DNA of 64,000 bases from Branchiostoma belcheri (GCF_001625305.1 NW_017802713.1:555367-619366), one strand, 5' to 3'; shown: positions 36,601 through 51,600, counted from the first letter of the stretch. A program made the numbers and translations. The notes: generated by a model not told the origin, from the letters alone.

Positions 36601-39600
36601 TGACGTACATTTGTATGCATTACTATTACCAGTTGTCAACACCAATGTTCCAAGCCAGATCACTTTAGTTTCAGTCAGTTGAGGAAAATTTGTCTTTTTG
36701 CTTATTATTCTAACCCTCTAGCATTGGCGTGTCTGTACATGTATGTTAAGAAGTGCTCTTGTTAATATGGAGACTTAGTATTAATACATATGTAGGAGCA
36801 AAGCAATATAGATGTTGGAATATAATCTACATTGTGTCTTGACCAAAAAGTGAGAAAAAGTCATGGTGAAAGTATAGTGTGTTGAAAAAATGTTGATGAT
36901 ATACTAATATAATTTACACCAATGATATAGTTCACATTATGCAATAATGATGACAGTGGTGATACATGTACAATGTACATGTATATCTACTAGTACATAT
37001 GTTTAAGAGACTGGCTCCTCAGTTTGATTTGGAAATTGTAACTCCTTACAGGTCGAGCCTTTCTTCACCACCCTGTCCCTCTACGACGCCAAAGAGAACA
37101 AGAAGATCTCGGAAGACTTTCACTTTGACATCAACGACGTGAAAGTTCGGCAGATGTTGGTGCGAGGGAAGGATGCGGAAAACATTCCAAATGGCCACAG
37201 TAACGGTGATGCACAGCTACGACACGGGAAGTTCACCCCGTACCTTGGCAAGCTGAAGGAGGAATGGTTGCAATATCCTCATCAGGTAACTATGTGTGTA
37301 ACTGGTCTTCTCATGCACCGGTTCACCATCCCTTAAGGTAAAATGGTTTGGTCCAAAACACATTGACCATTGAATCGTTGCCACCAAGCACAGTTGGGGC
37401 ATCATCACTAAAAAGCTTTAAAGAACCCCTGCTGGTAAATGTGCAAAGATTGGGTGTAACAGGTTGTTTGGTGTAATATACATGTACATGTAGATAGCCG
37501 CTGCCATGCCATGTGCCTGTGAAGCTGGTATGTTACGAAGAAGGGCAGTTATACCAGCTATACTGATACAGATAGAAATATACAGAATCCGTGCTTTTTG
37601 AACATCTAGATACGTCCATGACAGAAAACCAAAATAAAACAAAACAAAAAAATGCAAGAAAGCTCACATTTTGTTGAGATGAACAAGTGAAAAGATAATC
37701 TCTGCATGCATAGCACTACACATGATAATGCTTGCAAAAGTCAAGTAGTTCTAGTAAGAGTAGACATTGCTTTCTCGAGAATGTAGATTTTCGTAGATCG
37801 CGCTTTCCTTCTTTACATTGACTAATTCTTTTGCCTTCTCTCTTTCTCTGTCTGACAATACTACAGCTTCCTTTCCTTCCAGCTACGGTTAGTTCTGTGT
37901 TCTCTCTGCCCTTCTTTCCTCTTCTTGTTCTGCCATAGCCTGGGTGCCATCCTCCTTAGTTTCTGCCGGCTCCCTAATGTCACTGTCTACCACGGTCTGT
38001 GGTAGCCAGCGACATTAGGGAGCCAGCGGAAACTATGGAAGATGACATGCAGGCTAGTTCTGCCAGGATGTTCAATAACATTTTCAGCTCTGACAAAACA
38101 CAAATGTTAAAGTGTGTGCTGCAATCCAGTGGTAGACTTATTACTAACATAGTTACTTAGTAAAACAATTATTTGATCCTAGCCCATACTTACATGTTGT
38201 ATCTGTACTGTCATGATATTATGTATTATGTCTTGATGTTTGTAATTTGGACAAAACAAAACATGTAGTAAACTAAATGAATGCTTGTGAGAAAGTTGTG
38301 ATTTTTTGTGTGTTACTTTGACAGTTGTCTGTGATGTGTGTTATGTTTGTATTAAACTTACACAATTACAGACAAGTAATGTATACTTATAATTTGATGC
38401 TTGTATATTGAGGTATGAATGATAACTGTTGGGGAGGTTGTGTGCTAGCTAAACATAACCATTTGTTGTAGATATAGCTCAATAACAAAACATTTTCTCT
38501 GCCCAATCCTTGCTTGGTGGAAGTCTGGTGGAAAAGTTGGACTCGACCACCCAGAGTGACAAAACTTGTTCCTGATTACCGGCTTCTGTTGTCCACAGGG
38601 TCTTTTTTCAGTCACCAATCCCCACCCAGACATCTACCTTGTGTTGAGAATAGAGAAAGTTCTGCAGGGACACATCAACAACTGTGTGGAGCCGTACCTG
38701 AAGGGAGGCGAGAACTGCAAGGTAGGGGGCGCTGCTGTAAGGTCCCGGTAGAAAGTTTATCATGCCAGTAGGCAGGATTTTGCTTGAGGGGATCTTCCCA
38801 CTGTCTGAGGGGGTCCGGAGGCATGCTCCCCCATAAAATTTTGAAAATTGAATGTTCTGAAATGGCATTTCCTGCGTTTTTGAGAGGATTTCAAACGAAA
38901 CATCAGAGATGACTTTTGTTCAATGACAAAATGATTTTCTAGGATTCCACCCTGCTGGTGATACAAATCAGTCCACCTTTTAAAGAAAAATCTTGCACCT
39001 TTAGATAAAACCTTTGAGCCTTGTGGGCGGTTCTTCAGAACTTCTTCCCCCTTGTTACGGGCATGGTTAATTAGACATATAAAAGATGTATAAGTCATCA
39101 AGAAAGTATAACTTATAAGAGACAACAAGGTGCTAATTATTAGAAATGTATGTGCAAGACTGGGAAGTGCATGAGATGTGTTGTATACTTTTTGTGTATT
39201 GTTACATGTATGTGTAATATCAGTTTTTACTTTGAATTTTAGGTGTCCCAAAAGGCTGTAAGACAGGCTAAACATTTCTGCAGCAGACTGGGACAGTACA
39301 GGATGCCTTTTGGATGGGCAGCAAGGTACAAAACGTTTTGATGGTATCAATCAATTTCAATTTATTATAAAAATTTGACATGGCAGAAGTACATGAACAT
39401 CTTAATTGTGTCGAATTTACAAAATCAATAGTTACTATTGCTTAAAACCCTAATCTTTGTTACAAACTGATATGATTTATATGTGCCCTAAGAGTTAGTG
39501 AGACATTTTTGTTGCTGCAATGCCACATGTTTTATACAATAAAGTAAGAAACACGCTAACAGTATTACTGAGTGATGTTCTGATGTGTTTCCAGGCCAGT

Positions 39601-42600
39601 GTTCAAGAGTTCGTCAGGAGAACTTGACACTGAGGCAGACTTCACCCCCATCTTCAAACAGGAGAGTCAGAAGCTGTCTGATGAGGACATGTTCAAACAT
39701 CTGGCTGATATCAAAAGGTTAGAACTTATAAAATCAATTTTTTACATTAGCTCATTAAATTGAGGGGGGAGGTGTTAAAACAAAAGATAAATGGGTAATT
39801 TTGTGTTTGTATGATATGGACATTCCCAATAGATCACCAAACACATGTACATGTCTCTCTCTATCTATCTATGGCAGTCACTTGAGATCTTTATTTGCAA
39901 GCAGGTACAGATTCATGTACAGATACATATTCATGTACAGATACAGATTCATGTACAGATATGCAGATACAGATTTTCCGAGTATGATGACCGTGTCAGT
40001 CCCTACACCTGAGTCAGGAGGGTTGACAGGGTGGTCTTCGCGTGGATTTGTTTAAGGTGGATAACAGGTTGCCAATCTGAGACCCACACACTTTGGGCAT
40101 CCGTCTTCTCCAGCGGCACTATATTGAGAGAGACATGCCATACATGTTTATGTGCAGGAACACTCATAATCTAGCTGCTCAACCATGCTAAGAAATATAA
40201 ATGGCTGGCATGTAAGTCTGTCAGTAAGCTAGTGTAACACATGCATGACTGTCACATTGCTATTTCCAGACCAGAGAAAATGTCCAAACTTCAGCCAATT
40301 CCAGCCAGCCTGAGGGTAGCAGTAGAAGCTGTCCAGTCACAGTTGCCAGGTACCAAGTTTTCCTGTCTTGTCCAGTCATACATAATTGTCAGGAAACGGT
40401 TTGAAACAATTTCGAGCGACTAAATAATATGAAAGTTCTTGCATCCTCTTTTAAGAATATAAACCGTGAAATGCTTTGACTTCAATGACTTTGGTATTGC
40501 CTTAAAGAAACTTCCCCAGAAAACAGATGTTCTCTAACCAACACACTAAGAAAACTGCATGCAGCTACAATGTTATGAAGCAGTTTAAACTGTAATTTCC
40601 AACACAAAGGATTGGACTGTCCTTGACAAAGACCGGAGCTGTACAGTAAAAATTTGGGTCCAATCCCTTGTGTTGGAAATTACTGTTTAAACTGCTTCAT
40701 AATGACTACCAACACAGATGAACTTTCAAGACAGCTACAATGTTATTGTCTTCTGTCATTTCTTTCTAGGCTGTGTGACATCGTCCCTGGTCCCTGTCCG
40801 GCCATTCCCAGACTCTCCGTCTCACATCATTCGGGAAATCGAGGAGTTTCTACCAGAAGATGCCTCTGTCCTGCAACCCTTCACTTCCTACAAGAACAAC
40901 CTGTACATATATCCTCTCATACTCAAGTTTGACAACCAGAAAACATTTGCCAAGGTACGGCCATAGATCGGACACATGCAGAGTTAATGCATGTGAAAAT
41001 TTTTGAGATTAACATCACAAAGTTTAATGCATAATGGCTCACAGATTGCAGCACATTTTTGAACTTTTCAGTCTTCTCTATATTTGTTCTAAATGATTTC
41101 CTCTTTGAGGTACTCCTCTTACAATGTAAAATTGTAGCTTTTCCATTTATACATGCCAATTGCAGTCCCATAGATTTCTGTTTGTTACATGTACGGTGTT
41201 ACTGACTGAGTGTCTTGTCTTTCCATGAAGGCCCGTAACATAGCCTGCTGTGTAGAGTTTAGGGACTCTGATGATGAAGATGCATTACCTTTAAAGGTAA
41301 GACTGTATGATACATGTAATCAACTTCTTGTAATTTTTCAAAAAGCACTTGAATTTTGCTCTCAATAAGAAAGGATAAAGCAAGACATGGTGTATAAAAC
41401 ATGGTATATAATGTATTCTACTGATGCATACTTTGATCCTTTGTTGTCATCCTTAAATTATGATAGTTTGAGTTGTATAAAATAAGGCATCAACTGGAGC
41501 CTGAAGTACATTTGTAAAAATGTGTTTGTTGTAACTGCACATGTAATTGAGAAATGTTTCCCTGTTATGTCTAGTGTATCTACAGCAGGCCAGGGTGCCC
41601 TGTGTTCACCACAAGTGCCAATGCTGCTGTGCTGCACCACAACACAACACCTGACTTCTATGAAGAGGTTCGTACCCACTGAACAATATCCAATACTCAT
41701 GCCATTCTCTGGAACTCACTTCACCCGCAGAACTTTCAGACATACTGCAGCACACATCTGAAACAGCCTCCCAGACAATTTGGTCGGCCTGATCACTAAC
41801 CGACAACAACCTCCAATCTTTTAAAACAAGAGTACACCGGCATTTTCTTTCCACCTTCAGGACTTCTACATGTAGCTAGAACCTTGCAGTTGCTGTAAAC
41901 CAATGATTAGCCAGGAGTGTAATTTTGTATTGTTACAACCCAGGCTATTGTCTATGTCAGCACATGATAGAAAAAAAATGCTAGAATATTTTTTGCAACC
42001 ATAACTCAACAAGGCTTCTGTTGTACAGCAACTTTTAAACAAAGCATGTACAAAGATAATTTTCAATGTGTCTGATGTGCCTTTCAGGTGAAAATCGCCT
42101 TACCCACCCAGCTGCAGGACAGACACCATCTCCTCTTCACCTTCTACCATGTCAGCTGTGACCAGTCTGTTAAGGGCTCAACCAAGAAGAAAGACAACGT
42201 GGAGACTGTTGGTGGGTAGACTTGAATACTGGCTCCATCCTACATGTAGATGACCCTTGTTATGGACTCAACCTTCAGCATACTATGTATGATTGTCACC
42301 TATGATGATGTGTGATGATAAATGTAGTTACCAGGTATTTAAGAATCTTAAACATACTGACCCTCATTTTGCTGGTCCTCATTTTAATTGTGTTTTCTTT
42401 CTGACATTTTCTGTACTAGTTGGGTATGCCTGGCTACCTATTCTGAAGGATGGAAAGTAAGTACACGGTATTTATTGTTACTATCTGTTATGCTATATGA
42501 AAACCTTACTATTTGCAATCTTATATTCTTATACATGCCTTAGAAGTTCATGATTCAAGACACCAACAGTATTTCTATTCTAGAAGGTAATGCTCAATGT

Positions 42601-45600
42601 CATGACAGTTTGTCAAATGTTGATGCTAAGATTATTTTTCTCTCTCCTTTCAGAATCAACCTCCAGGATGAAGAATCCCTGCCCATTTCTGCCCACCTCC
42701 CTCCTGGCTACCTTACACACAAGCCACTGGGCATGGGGAAGGTAAGGCATACCTTGTTTGAGACATATTACAGATCATGTTTCATCTGTTTTATACTAAT
42801 GTATCAGAAGCTGCATATTTATTAACTACATTTCACATGTCAGGAATTTTCCAGATGGTTGGGCCATTTTCATCTCAGTGAGTGAGTGAGTGAGTGAGTG
42901 AGTGAGTAAGCGTGTGTTTGTGAATGAATGAATGAATAGATAAATGAATGAATAAACATGCAAATGAACAAATCTTTAAAAGGAACCAACAGACAATATG
43001 ATTTTAGACCACACAGGTCACAAGTTGCCATGTCCTAATAGTAATATTGAAGACATGTAAACATGAATTTCTCTTGAAGTGATTCTTGTCTCTATATAAA
43101 ATAAGACATGGTTTGTCCTCCATGTTCCCAGATTGCAGGACCGGAGATCAAGTGGGTGGATGGAGGCAAGAAGCTCTTCACCCTGTCCACAAGGCTGGCA
43201 TCCTCCATATACTCCAAGGTAAATGCAAGCCGTTATTCTTAAGATTTCTTAAGTTGAAATCTTTTAAACCTATTTTGAGTTTTTTTTACACATTTATCTG
43301 CCCCTTTATCTCTTTTCAAAGTAAACCCATGTGTGGTCCTTGTTTGATGTTTTGGTGCACTCAAATTCAGAACAAAGTCAGACAAAATTTGCACTCTTGT
43401 ACTACTCAGTTTGTTAGGAACATATTTCAGCACCATGGACAGATACATGGATTTGTCCTTGGTGCTGAAATTTTCCAAACAGTAGCTTAAGCTGCTCAAA
43501 CATCTTCTGTACTACAATCTCTTTATTGGTACAGTTTGGCTTATGTCTGTGTGACTGAAATGCTATTTTACAGGACAATGACAGTTACTTCAAGCAAATT
43601 GAATATTTGTTTAGGTAATGGTATACTTACGTTTTAATGCTTGTTTGTAAACTATGAATCCCTTGATAATAGCGTCGTTGTCTACTTTCTGCCCTGTTCA
43701 GGACATGCACATGAACAACTTCTACTCCCACTGTGAGAAGGTAGACTCCAACAGTGGTGGCAGTGACTTGGACATGTGCAAATATCTAAAGGTAAATAAG
43801 AAACATTGCAAATGATATGTAGATATGCAAACCACTTGATATTTTTAGACCATACAGTACAAATGTATTTTGTAGCTGTTGCTAAGGCCTTGGGACTAGA
43901 ATGTCTTGAGAAAGAGTATGGTAGTTAAACACATCTCTTTACTGTAGTGGTCAGTGTGGCCCAAGAGCTACAGAAATGGAGATGGTCATTGCTTTTGTAC
44001 ACCAAACACTGGCTGGGGTAAGGATTTTAATTACTGTAACAGTATTCTATGAAAATAGTACTCAATCAAGTCCTATGTCCCTGTAGTCCCTCCATGCAGC
44101 AGATGAGTGCACAGTGGTCCATTTCCTGCCTGTACTGTTGAACCAACTCTTCAGAGTCTTGGTCAAGACTAACAGTGAAGATGTGGCCACCAATGCTACC
44201 AGGTCAGCTTTGGTGTCATGTTGGTGCATTTGTACATTATTTTAAAAACAATGAGATGCTGTAGATTCATTTTACTAACTCTACAAATTATACTGACAAG
44301 ACTTGAGGTTATGTATCAGACAGGATGTAGTGAGAAACTGTTCATTGATTTGTTGGAAAACAAAACAAAACAGGTTTAAATTCATTGAATTTTAGAAAAA
44401 AAGGATATTTCCACCATGGGTTCAGTGTTCACAATGCTGAACAGCATTTCCATGTCCCTTTCAGAGTGCTGGTCCACGTTGTGTCCAAGATGCATGAAAA
44501 TGGACACCAAAAGTTGTTGCAGTCATATGTCAAGGTAAGGGATTTGCTTCCTTTAAAAGCTAACAAAAGCATGACATGTTATTGAAGAATTAGTATTAAC
44601 CAGTATCAATGTAAAAATATGATATACAATTGTATTATGTGAAGAGCATGACACAAAATTTTGAGTGCTAGAGAATTTGGATGTAAAATTGTATTCATTG
44701 TGTCGTTACAGAATGTGTTTGTGACAGAACCAGTGACAGCATCCAAACCCAAGACAGTCCACGAGGAGCTGGCCAAGAACATGAACATCCTCCTGAGACC
44801 CTCCTCGGACTTTCTTGTCATCCACAAGCTCATGAATGTAAGAATTCTTCCTTTCTTAATCTTGCACAAAGTTTTGAACAAACCAGATTTTTTACCAGTT
44901 TTAATGCTTCAAAGTTTCAACTGGCAAAAAGCAAATTGAAAAATGGATAGATACATGGAGCTGAAGACATTTCAAAGTTAACCTTGTAATTTTTCAAAAC
45001 AGCAGGATTCATACAAGCACCTTATGGTACCATTGGTCTTTTTGTGAAGTTTTACTTGTGACAGTTTGACATGTTTTTTTTCCTACAGCATGCTTGGTTC
45101 TTCTTTGAAATCATTGTTAAGAGTATGGGGCAACATCTCATCACCATGAACAGATTACAGGTAAGTGCAATCTCGCTTATTGTTGCTCACCCAGCTTGTT
45201 TGTCACTGAAAAGGGTAGCAGTCCTGTGGATGGGGTTTTAAAGATTCAGTCATACCATTTCTTTGTATTTCTCAAAATATGTTATGAGAATTTTAAATTT
45301 CTTGATACATTAGACCTGTTCATGTTTACACTGTAGCAACGTTACTTTCTTCCTATGTCCAGCGGAAGTTTAGCATTTCAGCAAATTAGTGTGTATATTA
45401 TCCAGGTGATTCCAATTATCCGTTGTCCTCACAGGTGAGCAGACATTCTCGGTTCCCTGCGTCCTACCAGTTTGCCATCCAGAGCCTGCTGCAGACCCTC
45501 ATGCCCCACATCACACAGAAGCACAAGGAGAACGCCCTGGAGGTCGGCAACGCCAACCGCAGCCTCGCAAACTTCATCAAGGTACTGGTCATTATGTCTC

Positions 45601-48600
45601 AGTTTCAGAGCAAAATGTATAATTATAATTGTTGTAATGGCAGTGAGTTTGACAATTTTTTTTATTCNNNNNNNNNNNNNNNNNNNNTTTGTACAATTTT
45701 TTTATTTCATCACTATTGCAGAGTGGAACTCACTGTCACTAAGTACAGTAGGGGCAGTATCATTAGATAGCTTTAAACAATGTTTGAGTACGTTGTATAA
45801 GGTTACTTGTAACAAGTCGTTCAGTGTAATGTAGCCAGCTGCCCCCAGGCCGCGTGCCTTACGTCGAAGGGCGATTATACAGATATTTTGTGGGACCATA
45901 TTTGGTATGAAACAGCAACAGCCAATAGGCAAGCAGCTTTTCTATGCATGTTGAGCTGATTGGCCAATATGCAAGTGGTGATTGGCAAACCTTGCTGATT
46001 GGTTGTTGAGATAATTGGATCACAGCTGGCACCATTACATATATTGAAGTTGTTTTGTTTTGTTACCTCAGACCGATGGCCAATATCCATACAAAAGCAT
46101 GTAGAATTTTCTAGATTCTATGACAATATGATATTTTACCTTTACAGAGGTGCTTCACCTACATGGACCGAGGCTTTGTCTTTAAACTCATCAACTCATA
46201 TCTGGACCACTTCAATCCCTCAGACCCAAAGGTAGGCATCTTCTATCAGTTGACTCTTAATTTTTTTTTGCCCTTTTGTTTGTTTTGGTTTGTTTGAAAT
46301 AATCTACTTGTTCCTGCAGTGTGTTGCTCTTACTGCTTGTACTACATGTACAGTAACTTGAGTAAGACTTTTGGAAAAGTCGGAAAGAATGTTACCATAA
46401 ATCGTTACTAATAACTTCAAGTTGTCTTCTTACATGCAAACGTATTTCTAATAGGACCTGGTGCATCGTGAATGCAGTGTGATTTTACAATATTATTGTT
46501 AGAACTTACAATTAAATCCTAAAGAATAGTCCAAGTCAAGTAGTAAAATGAATGTACTCTGCTGTTCTATGTTTCATGACTGTTCGATCAGAAGTGGCAG
46601 TTAGCACCTGTGGTAAGTGATGTCAACCAAAAAACAACGCTGCACTGTGATTGGCTTAGCTTCATCACGTGATCACCAGTACTAGTGGCCTGCCAATCAT
46701 TTCAAAGCACCATGTTCTGACCATAGGCTTGTCTAACCCATATAGAGTTTGCATGGTTTCCTGCACCCATCACAGATAACTGAATGCATGGTCACATGCA
46801 GAAATAGGGATCTAAATTTAGAACACTTTGCCTAGTAGTCATTCAAACCATATTTCGCAGTGCTTGTTTTTAAAGCATATTGGCTTGAAAATATATAAAA
46901 AAGAATGTTCTACATGTAATTCTGCAACACTTTACATGGGATATAAGGTGAAAATTACATGTTTAGTTTCTGAACATAAACAATTTGATTTATATAATAA
47001 TCTTAATTGCTTTGCTTTACTTTAGGTGACTTAATATTTTGATGCCAAGCACATGTCGTACATCACTTGACAACTCTAAGCTGGACTTAAGGAGGTGCTT
47101 TATTATACCTAATTTCTCAGTTATCGTCTGAATAGCTAAATGGATTGATTATAAGATGATATTAAAGGTTGATTGGACTTTGTTTCAGGCGCTTTTTGAG
47201 CTGAAGTTTGAGTTTCTGAAGATCGTGTGCAGTCACGAACACTACATTCCCCTTAACCTGCCTCTACAGAGGAAGGGCTACATGCACAGGTTCCAAGGTG
47301 GGTTCCACATGGACATGTTCATATGGTCTACATGTACGCAACACGTTGGCAGAACGTGCTGTACCTGCGTGAAACCTGTAATGTATTATGCATAGCACTT
47401 CAGCAGAATGTCTCCTATAAGGTCGTATTCGCGCATATAAGGACAACATCCTGTCCGTAGTTTCCAAATGTTGTGTCGGATAAGATATCCTCGGCAACTG
47501 GCAAAATTCTGATGCATCGTTGACCAAAGATCCAACGGAAACTGTGAAAATTCAGGGTTTCTCGCAGGCACAGTACATTGATGTGTTTAGTACATGTATG
47601 TACACATGTACACTGGGAAATGGGAGGTTTGCTTCATGTGATAACAATGATCCATACTAGATTTTAGAAACAAAGAACATGACATACAATGTAGATTGCG
47701 TTTATTATTGAAAATGAATGTGAAAGAAAATAATGAAACATGATGATACTACATGACATTGTCCAGACGCCATAGGGCACACCCACATTGTGGTCGGCTT
47801 CTTTGTGGAGGGCGGAGGTGTCAGCCTGATTGACATTGAGGATGGTAAGACCACCAAGGCTAGGGGACTGGGCTTCTGAGCTGTGGTTTAAGGGTACAGG
47901 CAACAAAAGTCTTGGTCATGAATATTGAAACTTCCCATTTTGGTATGTGCAGTAGAAGTCTTACTGTGCAGGACACATCTATGCACAACTGTCCCAACAA
48001 TAACCTCTGTTTGTGATCATATGACAGAGATTGTATGACGCACTTGACAGGATCCCAATTAAAGATTTGCGTGGGGTTGGGTGGTCAGTGTCCAGGACAA
48101 AAGACTGGATTTTGTTGCCTGTCTATTTCATATTCTGCTTGGAGCAAAGGATGCGCCAACATTGATCGGTCCTGCTGTGGTGTTAGAGAGATGAAAAGGA
48201 TAAGGTTAAGAGTCAAACCATCTGTTACGACCTACAGTAGATGTAGAACTGTTTGACTTAATACATAGTTCCTCAGGGTGTTAGCATTATTTCTCATAAT
48301 CTTCCCACTTAAACAAATCCCTCTCGCCTTAAATGGTGCTTGTGAAATAAGGCTCACCATACCTTACCTCCCCCAAGCATTCCCTTTTAGTTAGTTATTT
48401 GTTCGACCTTATGATAAAAATTCTTCAAACTTCAGACTTTTTAAAATTTCTGTGACAACACTTAAAACAGATTTTGCATATTTTCCCCATCCAATAGCTG
48501 AAGGAGGGGTCATGGCCACGTTGAATCCAGGTATCAAAGTATCCATTGTAATGTAATAGATACTTCAATCTTCACCTTCCTTGAATCACTGGATTTGACT

Positions 48601-51600
48601 ATCCTCTGGATAGCCTTCTTTGTTATAATGTCATGTTCTTTCAAGTCATAGGAAATTGGGGAGTAAGGTGTTGTGCTACATGTAAGTTATGCTATGGGTG
48701 TATCTCATAGGTAAGGTGTGGAGTATGCATGATTGGAGTTTTGGTGCATGGGTTTTGTAGGGTGCTACGTAGTTATAGCACAACTTAAAGAAATAACTTT
48801 CCTGAAGAAAGAGATTTTCTGATACATGTTTTTAGTTCCTTTGCTGTATTCTACATTTACTCCAATGTGAACTGTCGAGTGTTTTAACTAGTCAAAAAAT
48901 TATTTTGATTTGTAGGAAAAATTAAAAGTATTAAATTATACATTTGTTACAGAATCTGATGTTCTATGTATTGTTATTTGGTTATATAGTAAAGCTGTTG
49001 GGAAAATTACCATATAATGGTTGAAAAGAAGAAAGAGCCTATACAATGTGACAGTATTACATTAAAAGATAAAGTCCTTTTGTAACTGAGTCCTTTTCAT
49101 TATTGTATGTAAGTTGTATGAAGTAAGAAATGTCTACTTTATGTCTGACTTTTTATGTCATTTATTGGACATTGGTTGCTTCCTTGTTACTTAAGAGAGT
49201 TTTTGCTTTCATCGTCACTATGGAGGATGCCACCCAGACTAGTTTTTCTACAGCACATCTTAAGACTGACCTGAGGCTAACTCTCCCAATGTCCCTCTCC
49301 AGACCAGCAGCAGGAGTTCTCGCTGACAGATGACTACTGTAAGCACCACTTCCTGGTAGGTTTACTCCTGCGAGAGGTCAGCGCCGCCCTGCACCAGCCG
49401 AAGGATGTACGACAGTTTGCTGTCTCAACTCTACGCGACCTGCTCGCAAAACACTCTTTCGACGACAGATATCAGTCCAAGGTATTTTTTTATTGATTAT
49501 TAATTGACTTAAACTCCGCTCTATGTGACAATTACTCGCAAAACACTCTTTTGATGACAGATATCAGTCGAAGGTATCTTTTTTATTGATATTCATGACT
49601 TAAAGTGGAAGAGATGAATTAGATACAATCTTTGGAAGTTGCCACCCGGATAAAAAGGTAATGTCATGTACCATGAATAATACGTGTTTAATAGCATGAT
49701 ATACCTGTATCTGTACATGCATACAACAACATACATTTTTAGGACATACTGGCACCAATAAATTTGTACATGTACATGACATTAATACAACTGTACCATT
49801 ATCAATACAATCACACTAGGTACACTGAGACATATGAGTTTTACATCATCAAAACAAACTTATAATGTAAACATATGTGATATACAGTAGACAGCACAAA
49901 TACATTATACATTGTACAGCAAAAACTAGATTGCAATGATCATTGTAAACCTTTTTGTCTTATAATATGGAAGCAAGGACCAGAGGATACATTCACCAAG
50001 TATGTAAAGAGAAAAGAACATTTACAGTTTAAGCACCTCTAAGTTGCTCTAACCAATTGTTACTCTTCTAAACAGACAATGTATGTGACTGTATATACAT
50101 GAACATGTATGACAGTACATGTACATGCAGATACTACATTTGTACCTTTAGCCTGTGCTTGCAACTGGTCACTGTTACCTACATATACATCATAGTCTTC
50201 TGATGAAAGTCATAATGATTATGTATAAGTTGTGACTGCCAGCTGTGACCAGTCGACCATACTTGACTGGTAGCTTTGGTTTTTGTACAAACTTATGTGT
50301 TGCGGACAACATTGCCTGGCTCTTGCATGGGTGAAGGGTTTGTTTTTATCCTTTTGATGTACCGTATGGTATAAAGACCTGCACAGATGAGGAAGAGACC
50401 ACCTAATGCACCCAGAAAAGCAGTGAGGAAGGTAGGGAGGGAGAATGCACCAGTACCAACTCCCGAAGAATAAGCTGGTGTTGTTGGAAATGTTGGCTTT
50501 CCTGGTTGAGCGAAAGGAGAGAGGCTGCTATCTGCAGGCAAGCCATGCGTAGAGTCAATAGCTGTTGAGGAAGAAGTTGGTTTTTCTGGTTGACCAAAAG
50601 AAGAGGTAGTACTGCCTGGTGTAGAGTCAACATTACATGCAGTGTCATCTGGTGTCGGGGAAGATGTTGGTATTGTCAAAGTTGCTGTTTCTGATTGATC
50701 AGAAGAAGATGATGTATGACTGACTGTAGTAAGAGTATCACTTGCTGTGTCTGGGATTTGGGAATACCCTGGCTGGCCAATTATGGTGGAGGTACCTAAA
50801 GCCGAGTTAGCTGTCACCAGTGTTTCTTTACAGATCAGATCTGTATCATTTAGGTCCTGTAAGTATTGTCCTTGCAGGTTGCTGGGCCCAGCACATTTGA
50901 TCTGATTTTCAAATGGGAAACGACTTGTCATCTTTGACCTAAAGGGAATCATCCTACAGTCACACTGCCAAGGGTTGTTGGTAATGTTTATCCCCGGCAG
51001 GTACATGTTGTTTATCCCCAGGTACATATACTGAGTATAAATGGAGACCAATATGTCATATGCCAAGGATGGTAGTGTCTCCATTCTGTTGTTCTGAATA
51101 AAAAGTGCATGCAGCTCTGAACTATTGAGCTCCACAGGAAAAGTGTCGATATGATTAAAGGAAATGTTTGATATTAAAAGCTGGGACAGATTTGCAAATG
51201 TGCCTGCTGCAATATTGCTGATGTTATTGTTCTGAAGAGATAGGCTGTCGATTCTTGGATTGTCATTAAAGAGGCCAGCCTCTATATTGCTTATATGGTT
51301 GTAGGACAAGTCTAGGCAAGACAGCATGTGAAGTCCCAAAAATATGTCAGTTGGGAGACTGGTCAAGTTGTTCTGGTAAATAAAGAGAAAATTAAGGTTA
51401 CTGAGTCCAGCAAATATGCTAGATGGGAGAGTGGTCAGTCGGTTGTTACTAAGATACAAAAACTTCAAGTTGTCAAGTCCCCGAAATATGTTATCTGGGA
51501 GAGTTGTCAAATGGTTCGCATCAAGATTCAACCGCTTCAGGTTATGAAGTTCCCGAAATATGTCAATTGGGAGACTGGTTAAGTTGTTCTGGTCAATATA

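Noticed and set aside
38760-39350. 196-codon minus-strand frame
   Set aside because: Antisense to a DOCK exon and to a dispersed repeat; composition is not protein-like.
43574-43614. Possible exon [13 protein letters not shown] with AG and GT borders before DOCK exon 24
   Set aside because: Enters in phase 0 but leaves in phase 2, which breaks the frame of the following exon.
47264-47906. Minus-strand frames near DOCK exon 31
   Set aside because: Antisense of exon 31 and of the 47767 cassette; no independent splice support.
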